Below, piece by piece: positions 46,906 to 59,487 of a stretch of 64,000 nt of DNA (within the stretch, counting starts at the first letter, position 1; each line of letters begins with the position of its first letter). The stretch spans positions 3,056,501 to 3,120,500 of the forward strand of contig NW_018344164.1 in assembly GCF_002099425.1 (NCBI RefSeq), in the 5' to 3' direction. Source of the DNA: Phascolarctos cinereus (lineage: Eukaryota; Chordata; Mammalia; Diprotodontia; Phascolarctidae). A model generated the notes under the pieces. It did not search any database, was not told where the DNA came from, and saw only the letters and a program-made list of their open reading frames with translations. Position numbers and translations under genes: made by a program.

Positions 46906-47765
46906 TCTTAGATTTACAATAGGAGGAGACAAGAAGGCCAAAGGCACATGTTATCATCAGCTGTGGCCTTGCTGCTGACATTGTGAGCCCTGCAAGTTAA
47001 TGACGGCATCATCAACAGCATGTTTGTGCAGGGCAGACAAGAAACTGCACTTAATGATCGGGATCCCTCCCTGCCTCCCCCCCCCCCCCTCCCGCCCCCC
47101 CCCCCGTCACACCCCTAAGCAAAACAACCAATCATGAGCATTATATTAAAGTTAATCAGCACTAATATGTAAGGTACGCATTACATATACACATACAAAT
47201 TGCCACGATCAGGACTTGCTAACCGTGGTTTCTATTACGCTGGCTGTTTGCCAAGGAACATAGACGTGTTTTAAAAAACACACGCACTCACGCGAGCCCC
47301 TGCTAATCCACTGCACAGCTTTACAACAAAAAATAAATTAAGGCACCATTAAACTAAAGAATTAAAACTGTGTAAACAAGGGAAATAAAAAAATGAACAG
47401 AACAAATGAAAACAAAGATATTTCAAGTAGATATCTTAATTGTAATGAGGAACATTTGGCATGTGTTATGATATGATTCCAAGCTGCAGTCAATTAAATA
47501 TCCCAAAAGCTTATTTAAAAAGCTGCAAATGTACAACCACAGCATAAATATATTTTTATTAAACACCACTGCATGAAAGCAAAAGCAAACCTGATTCCTA
47601 TTTCATTCCTGTAATGATGTAAAGCCCAAACTGTTATTACTTAATAAACCCACTGTCCTGCAATATGTTCTTATAAAATATGTTACCAAATGATGCATAT
47701 TAAATGTCCACTTCCCATTCCATATTTCATCTGCTTAATCACTCAGGTACTAAACAAATGGATAG
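46906..47765. promoter_or_regulatory. Largest candidate conserved non-coding block
   Basis: About 850 repeat-free bases apart from a C-rich run (47065-47106). Dense AT-rich motif sequence includes 'attttaattg'-like cores ('tcttaattgtaatgagg'), 'gcagtcaattaaatatcc', 'aaccaatcatgagc' (CCAAT-like) and 'tgatgcatattaaatg'. No splice-flanked open frame. Strong visual resemblance to developmental enhancer DNA, untested. Confidence 0.38.
47065..47106. repeat. C-rich run (G-rich on minus strand)
   Basis: Two C runs of about 14 and 12 bases split by 'tcccg'. On the transcribed-sense (minus) strand this is G-rich and could form quadruplex structure. Confidence 0.9.
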
Positions 47766-48485
47766 TGTCATTTTAGAATGATCACAATGAATGCTATTAT
47801 TAACATCACCTCTGAAAATACTGTAAGTTTTACAACTTTTTATATTTTTTTTGAAATGCTAACTTTTGTACTGTGTAAAGGAATTTATAGGGGCTTAAGG
47901 ATAATTGGTAAAAACTTCAGCTCAATGTCCATTTAAAAAGACTAAAGCGCTACTCGTAGCCAAACACAAGACAGAACAGATCTTGCTACCTTCAAAAGAA
48001 AAGTTTAAGATGCAAAGAGTTCTAGTAACAAAGATTTTTTCTAACTTTTTTATTAAAGAATTTTTGACAGCTTGTTTTTACATCACCTAAGTCTTCCCCC
48101 AACATTGCTCCTCCTCTTCTTTTCAGAGGGACGGCCCCTTTAACAAAGAATTTTTTTTAAGAAAAAAGAGGAAGAGAAAAAAATAGCAAAACTGATTATT
48201 TCATCAAAGAAATCTGACAATGATCCACATTGATGGAGTCCTGACCTCAGCAAAGGAAAATCCCCTCTTTGGTGCCAAGCTTATTCTTTGCTGTTTTGCA
48301 AAAGTCATTTTCAATTACTTTGTGGCTGCTGTTCTTTCCATTTACATTGTTCTAATCACTGTGTCTGTTGTTTCCTCGGCCCTGCTTACTTCACCCTCCA
48401 CTCTATACCTTTCTATACATCTCTGTATGTACATATCCTATTCATTTATTAAAGATTCCTAATATTTTCCTTGTCAATGCCTTTT
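47766..48485. other. Intronic sequence, nothing recognised
   Basis: AT-rich; T runs at 47840-47855 and A/T runs near 48150-48190. No gene or named repeat. Confidence 0.4.
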
Positions 48486-48487
48486 CC

Positions 48488-48832
48488 CTCCATAAAAGAA
48501 TAACTTAACAAGGCTATTTGCATATGTGCTCACACAACTGTATGCAGATATGCAGAGTTGACTAATAAATGGTCCCAACAGCATTAAGATTAAGTATCGG
48601 TTATTGCATTAAGAGAATGTCATCAGCCTGAACCAACAGAGTAAGGCGACGCCAAACGTACGCTTCTGGTGATCTGAGTGCTAAGCTCCTTCCAAGCGAG
48701 GCTACTGGACAGATCTAAAATGCACAATGCTTTTTCAGAACTGCAAAAATAAGACAGCAGGGCTTTAAATAGGCCGTGAAATTGCAATGATCATGTAACT
48801 TTTAAATAACCCTGGCAATTTCATGTTTTCCC
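48488..48832. promoter_or_regulatory. Candidate conserved non-coding element block
   Basis: Repeat-free with Oct-like 'ctatttgcatatgtg', 'actaataaatggtcc', 'ggttattgcattaagag' and several CpG ('gcgacgccaaacgtacgc'), unusual in this CpG-poor intron. Confidence 0.35.
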
Positions 48833-49294
48833 AGTGGGGAGAACAAGTCGGGCTAATCGTTCTTCACATCCCTCTGTCTCAACACTACACCAACCGTCCT
48901 ACCGAAGCCAGTCACAACAGGGGAGATGCTGCAAGGGAGGAAAAGCACAGGAGCAAACCAAGAGAGGAAGAAGGAAGCTCGCTGTGGGCAGTTCAATGGA
49001 AGGAAGAATGGGAGCGGAGAAGGGAGAGAAACGGTGGCTCTCCTAGTCGGTTACACAAACTCGACCTTGTGAAAAAACAGAGGACTATCATAGCGGGAGG
49101 GAAGAATGGGGAACACAGAGGAGAATCACCTTGGCTCTGGAACAGGAATAAAAAGTGAAAAGCTACTGGTCAGATGTCGATTATGATGAAATTTTCTTTT
49201 GAAAAAAGGTAGCTCTATTTTCTTTTCAAAAGACATCCATACTCACTTTAAGATTCATAGACTTTTTAAGGTAGAACAGTCCTTAGAGATATTT
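48833..49294. other. Intronic sequence, nothing recognised
   Basis: A purine-rich stretch supports 111 open codons on the plus strand (48823-49158), a lysine/glutamate-rich product with no known domain and probably chance. Confidence 0.4.
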
Positions 49295-49905
49295 GTGAAA
49301 TTCAACACTCTTGAAGAAAGCAAGAAAAACGTAAACTTTTACCCAATAATACCATCACCAGGCCTATACCCCAAAGAGATCAAAGAAAGAAGAAAAGGGC
49401 TTACATATACAAAAATATTTATAGATTTTTTTTTTTAGTAAAAAAGAATTGGAAATTAAGAAAGTACATATCAATTGGGGAATGGCTAAGTAAATTATGG
49501 TATATAAATGTAATTGAATATTATTGTGCTGTAAGAAATGACGAAGGGACCAGTTTCAGAAAAGCTGGGAAGAACTGTATCAATTAATGGAAGGTGATAT
49601 AAGCAGAATCAGGTGAACAATTTATTAGTAATGACACTGAAAAATAAACAACTCTTATCAACACAATGACTAGCCATAATTGCAAAGAATCCAGTGATGA
49701 AGAAAGCTCCCCACCACGTGACAAAGGGGATGAACTCAAGATACAGAATGAGACATACATTTTGGGATATGACCAATACAGGAATTAGTTTTGTTTGCAA
49801 CAAGAGGTTCATTTTTCCATTTTTTCCCCCAGTGAAGTAGAGAAGCAGGAGGGAGAAAAAAATGTGTAATAAGTGAAAAAAATAAAATTTAATTTTAAAA
49901 AGGCA
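49295..49905 (+). mobile_element. LINE-1 3' end, decayed
   Basis: 'atcaccaggcctatacccca', 'aaaaatatttatag', 'tcaattggggaatggctaag', 'ttattgtgctgtaagaaatg', 3' UTR 'gatgaactcaagatacagaa' and 'tgagacatacattttgggat', A-rich tail near 49880-49905. Truncated within the end of ORF2. Confidence 0.9.
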
Positions 49906-51955
49906 AGGACATGTAGAATACATTTAAAAAAGCTTTCCACCAAAAATAGTTAAAATAAGAAAGCATGCACCATTGAAGGGCTTCATTCTTCAAATGTGTC
50001 AAATAAACAAATGGCACTGTACAACCACAACCCTTTAAAATGTTTATTCTGTCCAAATGTCATTAGCACTGTCTACTGATAAAAAAAATCTTCTCTCATT
50101 TTACTGGACAAAAAGTATGCATACCTTCTCTTCCATTTACCCATCCTACCCAGCCTACAAAGTTTTCCTTACATAAATTCTTCCCTGACCATGGTCCAGA
50201 TTAATGAGAATAATAACTTTATGAAGTGGTTGCATTACTCAAATTTGTTTGGCCTGTTTCCACTGGGTTGGAAACAAGTGCCCCATTTTGCAAAATTCTA
50301 ACTTTGAATACTATAGACCTGAATATGTGGATCAGAACCTATCAGGAGGAGGTCAGGTTCTTAGCCTTTTGGGGAGTCATGGTTCTCCTTCCCCATCCCC
50401 CAAAATAATGTTTCAGATGGACAAAACAAGATACAAAGAATTATCAAGAAAGCCAGTAATACTGAAATAATCATAAAAATGTTTTTCAAAAACAAATAAA
50501 TTCAAGGACTTCTGATTAAAAACCTTCAGATGGGGAATCCCTTGAGAGAAAGTCCTTTTGACAATTTAGGTCTGCAAGTGATGTAAGCCTAAGGTTATGT
50601 GGAGCATTGAAAGCTTAATTCATTTTGCCTCAGTAACGGCCAGTACACAGCAAAGGAACGATTGTGAAGCCTGGTCTTCTGGATATGAAAGTTAACTCTT
50701 TACCCATCATAGTAAGCTGCTGCCCCTTTTTCTCTTGTCCCTCCCAAAGAGCTGGGAAACTCCTGAAGATGCAGAGACCAGGTCTTTTTTTTTTTTAATC
50801 ATATCCCAACTGAGCTCTCAGTAAGTATTGCCAAATTGATTAAATACTCTGCTCTGCATGAATATTAAACAAGTTCATTACTTCTGTTGGCATTAAAGGA
50901 TAATAAGCTTATATTTCAAAAGTATACAAATTTTAACCTAAACAGAGGAAAATGCCACAGTTGCATATTCTAGACAAACAGGAAGAAAACCAATCAATCA
51001 ATCGACATCTACAAAGCACCTACTATGTGTGCTAAGTGCTGGAAAGAAGCCTTATATTTCCTTTTGGAAGGGCTTATACCAACCTTTTTTTTTTTTTAAA
51101 GATTTAGACACAATATGAGCTCATGTCCAAAACATGGAATTGACCAATGCATAGAGTTCCTGTTTATTGTGAAGGAAAATCACTTCTTATATTAACACCC
51201 TGTGCCATTTGGGAAGCCACCAACCCAAGTGGGTTCTGTACCCACTTAAGCCAAATTAATCCATTAAATGGAAAAAAGCTATTGAAACCTCAGCTGTAGT
51301 CTGTGGCCTATTCACAATCTTTTGTGCTCTGTACCCAGATAGAACCCTAGACCAAGCTGGAATAAGCCTGGGGCCAGGCCCAGAATAGCTGATGTCACTG
51401 TATGCTGGCATGGATGTGTTTGTCTAAGAGTCTTTCTCTCTCATCATTTCAAAGTCAAATAAAGACAAAGATAACAAATGTGCGTGCACAAAGTTCACCC
51501 CAAATTTCACAATTTATAACAGGAACACCCAACTGGTTAAATGATTATTAAGTTTAACCCTAGTAGAAGTAGAACCTTACTGACATTTCTGCATGTTGCT
51601 AGATATTCAGGCCATCAGCCCCATTCCCAGGATTTCAAGCCTGTTGAAGCCAGAGATGACTTTCTTGCTCCCTAAGAAACTCTACCTAGGGATTATAAAT
51701 TAACTCACTTGGCTAGAGTCCAAGGCAGAACTGTGCTACACTCAATTCTGCTCTGTACCAAAATGTGCAGTTAACAAGGTTCTAGCACACCAATAAAGCA
51801 CCCATTTTCCAGAATACCTACTATGTGAACGCAGTAAATTTCTGAACAAAATGGCAACTGTTAGATGACACATTTCCTACCATCTCCCCTCCATTTAAAA
51901 GGGGGAGGGGCAGATATTCAAACCTTGTTTCCCAGGTCCTTTGATTCACTTTTTC
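49906..51955. other. Intronic sequence with one L2 fragment
   Basis: Minus-strand L2 end at about 50985-51050 ('caaagcacctactatgtgtg'). T run at 51086-51098. The rest is unassigned. Confidence 0.4.
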
Positions 51956-51957
51956 CT

Positions 51958-52330
51958 AAGGCTCATTTCTACTTAATTCAATTCAATGAATATTTATTAA
52001 GCACCTACTGTGTGCTAAGTACTCAGGGCAAAAAGATAAAAATTAATTTAGATCCTACTTTTGAGGAGTTTAGATTTTATATAGTAGAGGCAGGAGAATG
52101 AGGTCTGGGAGTTTATTCAACAAGGACACATAACTTGTGCATAGTAATTTGAGGAGCTGTGATAATGCACATTTCTCTTTAAGGTTTTGAGGGTTGCAGA
52201 AGTATTATTATTCCCATTTCATAGATGAGGAAACTGAGGTACAGGGTGAAATGTGATGCCCACAAGCACAAAGTTAGTGGGCCTCAGAGCTGGATGACTC
52301 TGAGACCAAGGGCTCTTCTCCCTCTGCTCA
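51958..52330. repeat. L2 3' end (minus) and MIR3-type SINE (plus)
   Basis: 51958-52110: 'gaatatttattaagcaccta', 'ctgtgtgctaagtactcagg'. 52145-52330: 'tcatagatgaggaaactgag' and 'ggctcttctccctctgctca'. 52331-52790 is unassigned. Confidence 0.75.
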
Positions 52331-52794
52331 TCTGCCTTCATTTAGAAGACACTGCTCAGTGGAGCAGGCACTGTTGGGGTAGGGAGGCAAGCACAGGTGC
52401 CGGGATCAGGTCACCTGCCATCAGTCTGAGACAATGTCAGCACAGGAGATGACTGCCATAATCACTCCAGGAGAATGTACAAGAGCTTAAACATAAGTCT
52501 TATCTTAGGAGGTGAGATCATAATTATGCAGTAATATGCCATCTGCTTTCCATGTTTTATATCAAGAGCAATGAATGTTTCTGCAATGCAATTGATCATT
52601 TGAGCTATATTAATTTTGGATTCTCCTGTCCTTTTCATTTCTCGGCACATGGGATGTCTGTAGGAGAAAAAAAAATTACACATCGTGAAATAAAATGAGA
52701 CCAAAGGAATATATATGTCTCTATGTCCATAGACAAACCACAGCTTTGTTTTCCTCATTTATTAATACTACCTAGAGGCCATGAAATAAGAGTT

Positions 52795-53275
52795 TTTTCT
52801 GGGGACTCAGAATCAGAAGAGACCTGATGTAGAATCTCACTTCTTGTATGTATGTTCAGAGTAGCTGGGTTATCAAGGAAGGAATCACAGGTGCAGAGAC
52901 TTAGAGAAGTCAAACAACTTGCCCAAAGGCAAACTAATAGCAGAGCAAGTTTCAAATGTCCATTTTAAATGAATATTCAAAAAGTATTCATTCATCAGCA
53001 AATACCAATTACCCACCAGAGCCTCAATTTTCTCATCTGTAAAATGGGAATAATAATTGTAGTACCAACCCCCAGGCTGGTCTATGGCTAATTAAAGTAG
53101 TAGTAATGTATCTGCAAAGTACTAGACAAACAGTACCTCATTTGATCCTCACAACAACCTGAGATAGAGTTTAAATGACTTGCCCAGGGACATACCACTA
53201 GTCTGAGGTCAAATCTAACTCCGGTCTTTCAGATTCCAGGTCCGGGGCTCTATCGACTTGGTTACTTTGCTAGAT
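52795..53275 (+). repeat. MIR3-type, MIR and MIR3-type SINE pieces
   Basis: 52795-52965 ('cagaatcagaagagacctga', 'acaacttgcccaaaggcaaa'). 53015-53060 MIR end ('tttctcatctgtaaaatggg'). 53095-53275 MIR3 ('tgatcctcacaacaacctga', 'atgacttgcccagggacata'). Confidence 0.7.
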
Positions 53276-54630
53276 GATATGACTATATATGCAAGATACT
53301 TTGCAATATTTAGAGCACTAGATGAGCATCAGCCGTTCCATGAAAGAAAAATTAACCCTATAAACTCACACCACTTCCTTTAATGCTAAACAAATGCCAA
53401 GTAGAGGGAAAATCCACTGTCTTGATTATTTCATAAAAGCAAACCAACTGCATGTAAAAACGTGTATATTTAGTCATACTCTGGCAAATAAACATTCAGA
53501 GGGTCTTCATTGGCCAACAAACGTCATTTCTCTTATTTAAAAGTATGACTGGAAGCTTCACTGTTTAGGTCAAAGTCATTCTCCCCTGAAGCCAGATATC
53601 CTAGTTTTAATCCTCCTCCACTACTCATATCGAGATCAAAGGTAAAACAAAAAATAATCTCCCAGAGACTGAGGTTTCTGTAAGACAGAGTGTTGGTTAC
53701 TAGGAATCGATCCCAGATGAAGGACTGGATTGTGTCTCTGTCTGCCCTAACCTACCACATTCTCAGCTCTCAGCACAGCATTAGCTTTGCAAAGGACATG
53801 CTTAATGCAACTTTGTTGGTTGGTCGATTGCTACCCTCCAACTTATCCTCCAAGTAAAATCATTAATAAGTTCTTCCACCTGCATCCAAAAGCTTGAAAG
53901 GAAAAAAGATGTGTTACGGATGTGGCCTGGAGGAAAAAAAAATTCAATTGTTGCCTCAGATCCACTTCCTAGAAAGAGGGACCAGTAGGCATCAGCCTTA
54001 AGCATCTCTCTGGGGCTCCCTGCTCCCCACCTGTATATGATCCATTATTATCATTCTTTCTAATTTGTCTGAGAGTCCAGATCTTGATTCTCTGCCTTCT
54101 TTAGATTTTAATCCTTTATTAAACACCTTCCATGCACCCCATGGTGTACAAAGACAAAAATGAAGCGGTCCCTTCCCTCAAGGAACTGAACAGTTTTCTC
54201 TTTTTCTTTAATGTAAGAGTCTATGAAAAAAAAGGATGGTAGGAGAAGGGGGAAATAAGTTTATCTAAAATCCCATAAACCAGAAGGGTTTGCTCTCATG
54301 AGCTAAAATATATGCTTAATCAGACCGTGTGTAATTTTTTTTTACCACATCTAATAACAGATTTTTCTACATAATACACCTATCATAGTCTCAGCAAGTA
54401 GAAATTACTCAAGTTCAAAAAATTTCATTTCAACAGCCTCTGGATCTCTGATTCAGTAATTTATTCTCTTTGGTTTTTAAGCTAAAGTTGAGAACTTCTC
54501 AGGAAATGGGAACATAGACATTTTACTTTACTCAGGAGATTATCAGATCCAAATGTGAAATTACTAAGGATCGACACCCCCCCACAAAAAAAAAATCTGT
54601 TTTACCTTAAGCTTGTCTATACCTCCTGAG
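53276..54630. other. Intronic sequence with one L2 fragment
   Basis: Minus-strand L2 end at about 54098-54205 ('cttccctcaaggaactgaac'). The rest is unassigned. Confidence 0.4.
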
Positions 54631-54634
54631 GCCG

Positions 54635-54785
54635 TATTAGGTAAGTGCAAAGGCCATCTCCATCAATGAGGTGGGTGACTGTGGGTGACTCTGGGCGAAC
54701 TGTTTCAGTTTCCTCCCCTATAAAGTGAAGGGGCTGGACTAGGCCCAGCCCTCATATTGTGTGATTTTCTCTCACAGCAGTGATC
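54635..54785 (+). repeat. MIR fragment
   Basis: 'tgactctgggcgaactgttt', 'cagtttcctcccctataaag', 'gggctggactaggcccagcc'. 54786-55605 is unassigned. Confidence 0.6.
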
Positions 54786-55605
54786 TTCAGGATTTCTTAA
54801 ATGCTCCTAAGAAAGTTTTAGAGCCTCTTATTATTTTTTCCCTAAAAGGAATCATCTAAACCTTTTCCCCTCAAAGCACCATCTGATTAACAAAGAGTTT
54901 TTCAAATGAGTACAGTTGATTAGCATCATTCTCAGTAGTTATGTTCCATAAAGTCACTGTGAACGCGGGAGTAGTCAATACTGACCCATCGCTCCTAGGG
55001 GATATACAGGTTTAGGTTCCTGTGAGCCTCTGGTCACAACACTGACTTTAGCACCTTCTGGAGAGGTCTTATGTACAGACCAGTGAATTTCCTCTTCCTT
55101 TTTCTGGATGTACCAAATGGTTGATTCAATTAACACTGAACTCCCAGCACAATAACTCATGCCTGAAGAAAGCTTATTTTTTTCTGTAAGGCACATTACA
55201 GCCTTCGTGCACTACAGAACTATGGTTGGGGGCCATTTTAAATAGTGAAATCACCAACAAAAAGCTCCCAAATGCAAAAAAAAAAGTATCACTAAGTAGC
55301 CCACGAAAAGGACACTTGTTACCATATAAGAGCTGGAACAAGAAGGCAAAGCATTGCCTTGTCTGACCCTCAGCTGGGAACGTGCATCTCAAGCGACTCG
55401 CATTTTCTGCCCATCTGTTCCTGTTCACAAATGACTACAAAAACACCTCGAGTACTGATTTCGGGATTTCAAAGACATTTTAGCAAGTAGATGAATTTGC
55501 AAATACAGGATCCAGGAATGATGAAGATTGACTGACTGTATTAGAATACAAAGCTGACTCAGATGAAAGGAAGCTGAAGTAGATGTACAACCTGGGCCTT
55601 TCTTT

Positions 55606-55775
55606 TTGAAGAAGAGAAAGGAGAGAAGAAAGAGCAAGAGGAGGGAGAGGGGGGAGATGGGAGAAAGGGGAGAAGGAAGAAAGGGAGGGAATGGGGAGAG
55701 AGAAAGAAGAGGTGAGCGAGGGAGGGAAAGAAAGAGAGGATGGGGAGGAGAAGGGAGGGAGGGAGACAGTTTGGA
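55606..55775. repeat. Polypurine tract (GA-rich, 170 bases)
   Basis: Almost only A and G on the plus strand with a handful of exceptions. It explains the Arg/Glu-rich and Ser/Pro-rich open frames on its two strands. Candidate triplex-forming DNA. Confidence 0.92.
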
Positions 55776-55911
55776 GAGCCCAGTCTTTAGAAGCCCAGCC
55801 CCTCACATGATGAATTTTCTTGAGCACAACCATTCATGACACATTGTGGGAGGGCCACAATGGGCACTGACTGAGGGAGCACTCACATCATTAAAGTCAG
55901 GACCTCAGAAT

Positions 55912-55978
55912 CAATTATCAACAAGCACTCATGAAGCACCTACTGTGTGCCAGGCCTTGGGGGACCTGAAACATATGT
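55912..55978 (-). repeat. L2 3'-end fragment
   Basis: 'ctcatgaagcacctactgtg', 'tgccaggccttgggggacct'. Confidence 0.65.
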
Positions 55979-57740
55979 GCAGTCAGGACAACAGAGAAAT
56001 TCTTGGGGTGTTTTAAGAAAAGGTTCCTGTCTTCTTAAAAGATAAAACAGTTGAAGGAATTAAAAGATTACGTAGGAGAACGTAATTTGACACTTTCTAT
56101 CCAAAGTACTTGGGGTAATAAATCTGAAATAATAACCAGTTATAAAACTGGGCCAGCTAACACAAGTGATAAAATATTCTGTTGAGGCTATTATAAAATA
56201 GAATCCCAGCATGGTCATTTAATTTATATGTTTTTCAGACACATTCTCTGCTCTACTCTTAAAGTAGCAGAGGAAAAAAGAAGGGATAAAATGCCAGGAC
56301 CCCAAGAGTAACAGGCACTAAATCCATTTTATCACTTAGCATTCTTTTATTATAAAATAAATATTTTCAAATCTAGGACGAAAAGCAGATTTTGTAAAAA
56401 CCCATCCATTATACGTAGAAATAAGAAAGTAAAGAATGATTCTAAGATTTTATGTCAAAACTAACCAACTTCTCCAAGCATGTATTTTTTTTTTCAGGAA
56501 AAAGTTGACAGTGATGAACAATAAACATAGGAGTGCTTTAGTCACTGGAAATAACATTCAGCTCTCTCAGGGGTGTAGTCCCAGCAGCTGTATCCATAAG
56601 CTCATTACGCATCAGTCTATCCAGGTGAGAAACAGAGACCAATGCAAAAGCCAGAAATAGCCTTCCTACCCCCCTCAACTGTCCCAAACAACAACAAAAC
56701 CCCCACAATTGCATCAGTGAAATCACTTAAAGCAAACATTAAGGGAGAAGATGTAAATGGGAAAACGAATTTATGATCTTGAAACTTTTAGTATCTGATG
56801 AACATAGTTCAAGTCATTATGTCTTATCTCTCCCATACTCAGATAACTAGCACCCTCTGTCTGGTCTATCCACCTACCTGCCTACCTATATTTTGGGGTC
56901 ACTTAAACCTGCAGGCATTATTCCAAGCATTTTTCCTGCTGTTACATCACAATGAAAATAGAAGAATATTTGGCATCAGAAGGTTGATTTATTTGACTGA
57001 CAAATGAAATATAATACAAATCTTCACTTGTATTATAAATCTTCACACACACACATATGATAGGCACATAGTAGGCCATTCATGAACATCTATTCCCACA
57101 CTCGAAGAGGATAATCATAACAGCTCCTCTCTAGAGATATGGTATAGCTTTCCCCTGCATAAGGGAGCCACCATCTCCCCCTAACTCCAGCTCCATATGT
57201 CATTAAAGTGTATGGGAAAGAGCCCAGTGAAAGCTTCAGGCACAAGGCTAGGCCTCTTCTCGTTGGCCCAGCTCCAAAGAGGAGCTGGCGGGTGGTAAGG
57301 CATTGTGTTCTCCATGTAAAGCTTTTGAAAGCATCTTCCTTGGATGACTGGCTGTCATCAGAGAAGAGCCTACTTCCCCATTAGGGCTTCAGAAGACATA
57401 CTAAAAGTATTTTATGCACTTCCAGGGCCATTTCAAAGGTCCCGTTACATAACCCTTTGCCTTGATGCAGGCTACAAACCACCAAATCCTGTAGCTGGAG
57501 AGAAAAATCCAGAGGAGACAAGGAAAAAATATTCCTCAATTACCCATGTTGTTAGTGAAGAAGAGAGAGATGGGAGTAATTCAAAACCTTGAATTTTTAA
57601 TGCAGAGATTAAGAACTGTACATAAAAAAGAGATTAGCTAGTCGTATCGTACAGCTTCTCATAACTTTTGATCCATACTCTGGCAGTCAATGGAAACAAA
57701 GTCAGCACTCAATTATCCACACTCCAGTAATAATCACTAG
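55979..57740. other. Intronic sequence, nothing recognised
   Basis: No named repeat or gene. The plus-strand frame 57344-57592 (82 codons) has no recognised domain. Confidence 0.4.
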
Positions 57741-57744
57741 TTTA

Positions 57745-57945
57745 GATAGTTAGATAGAGAGATAGATAGACAGACAGACAGACAGATAGACAGACAGACA
57801 GATATCACTTTGAGGTTTACAAAGTGCTTTAAAATATTACCTCATTTTGTCTTCACAACAATCCTCGGAGAGAGTTGCTATTATTTTCCTCATTTTATAG
57901 ATAAAGAAACTAAGGCAGAAACTGAGGGAAAGGACCACCCTTTCG
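57745..57945. repeat. GATA/GACA microsatellite and MIR3-type SINE
   Basis: 57745-57803 is a compound of GATA and GACA units. The MIR3 part follows: 'gaggtttacaaagtgcttta', 'tcttcacaacaatcctcgga', 'gataaagaaactaaggcaga'. Confidence 0.8.
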
Positions 57946-58084
57946 TAAGTTAGAGGTTAGCTTTTTAAGGTCTTATTTTTCCGAAATGAAGAACAAACAG
58001 GAGAGAGAGGTGGAGTGTTTTTCACTGTGATGCCAACTCTTCAAATAAGGAGGAAAAATTTAGGAGAAAAAGCACACAGGGGTA

Positions 58085-58235
58085 CTTAAAAACCTGAGTT
58101 CAAGTTCCATCTCTGCCATCTACCCTCTGTGTGACATAGGCAGGTCACCTGATCTCCTGAGACTCAGGCAGCGGGACCTGGGGATCTCTAAGACCCCTTG
58201 AAGCACTGCACCTTTGATCCCACCATGGGCTCTTG
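58085..58235 (+). repeat. MIR fragment
   Basis: 'aaacctgagttcaagttcca', 'gtgtgacataggcaggtcac', 'tctctaagaccccttgaagc'. Confidence 0.6.
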
Positions 58236-58553
58236 GAACCCATCCTGTAGACAAGCAGATAACCCAGCAATAATCACTTTCAGAAATCCTCTCTTCACAA
58301 AAGGAGTCCTGGATCAGACTCTAAAACCTGCCCTTTTGAATTCATTCTCTGCTTTCAAGAATAAGAGTTTTTAAAAGGAGACCTCTTGAGTAGTTGTAAA
58401 ACAATGATGGCCCCAGAAAACAGGATAATACATTCCTCCTTCTTCATGGCAGGGCCACAGAGGGATTCTAGCGAAAAATGGATGTTATCTGGCTGGATGC
58501 AGCCAGGCACTGTATTAGATGTTTGGGTTTAATTTTGTTTTTTCTTTGTTTCA

Positions 58554-58851
58554 GTGTATAGATTATTTCCAGAAATTACTGATATAAAAAGAAAGGGCAT
58601 CAGTAAAGAACCTGAAGAGTTCTCAGTCATTCCAATCACAGACAAAGCTAACCCCAATTCTGAGAGTTACAGTCATATAGTGGTGTTAGAACTCAGCACC
58701 CCTGAAACAGAAAATGACAGACAGTCTGGTTCATTTATATATTAACTCAGATGGGATGTTTCAGCCAATACTAATCACATTCTTCAATTAGCACAAAAGA
58801 AATAAACTGTATACAGAGGGAAATATGACAACCGAAGAGAATATGAATAAA
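58554..58851 (+). other. Possible antisense terminal exon (speculative)
   Basis: A strong T-rich acceptor ends in CAG around 58552-58554. From there 63 codons stay open (VYRLFPEITDIKRKG...) to a TAA at 58743-58745, followed by AATAAA at 58801-58806 and 58846-58851. The product is hydrophilic and matches no family I know. Order and spacing suit a 3' terminal exon of a plus-strand transcript antisense to the UBE2E gene, but each element can occur by chance. Confidence 0.2.
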
Positions 58852-58854
58852 GAA

Positions 58855-59480
58855 TGTTCTTCCATTTCTAGAAAATTCTAAGCTTACATCAAATTTCATT
58901 ATAAGCACAAATAATTATGTTTAGATGTCCTGTAATTCTGTAAACTGAGTACCTTATCTGGATCGTCAAGAATTTTAGATCAGAAGAGCAAACCTCTCAT
59001 AGCCTAAAGAAGATTTAAGATCCACCCAATACCAAAAGTACAATTAATTTACTGTCTATCTCATGGAACCAGAAATCTGAAAAGATGAAATTCTGAAGGT
59101 ATTGCGGTTTAATATTTCCCTCTGTTAAGGGAACATTCATTTTACTGACTGTTAAAAAAAGATTATCTGGATGTGTGATTTCATTGGATGTGAAGAATTC
59201 CAGGTGTGGAAACTCCTTCCATAGAGGCAGACAGGGGATTGATACTTATAGTCCAAAAGGGTTGACTGGGGCCCTGAGAGTTTAAGTGACAAGCTCAGGA
59301 TTCTGAGGCAGGTCTGCTGATCTCTAAGGCCAGCCCTCTGCTTACTAATCCAACTGTCCTTCAATTATTAAAATAACCTTTTTCAGACTACTTAAAATTG
59401 GTCATGAGTAAATCATGGAGACTAACATTTCAACAATAACTTCCAATGGCTGCAATGGGCACAATACAGACAGGCTTTTC
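58855..59480. other. Intronic sequence with a MIR3 tail
   Basis: MIR3-like 59265-59360 ('gcaggtctgctgatctctaa'). The rest is unassigned. Confidence 0.4.
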
Positions 59481-59487
59481 CTCCAGA

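Noticed and set aside
48823-49158. 111-codon plus-strand frame as a gene
   Set aside because: Charged low-complexity product from a purine-rich stretch, no domain, no splice support.
55480-55839. Ser/Pro-rich and Arg/Glu-rich proteins on opposite strands
   Set aside because: Both are translations of the polypurine tract.
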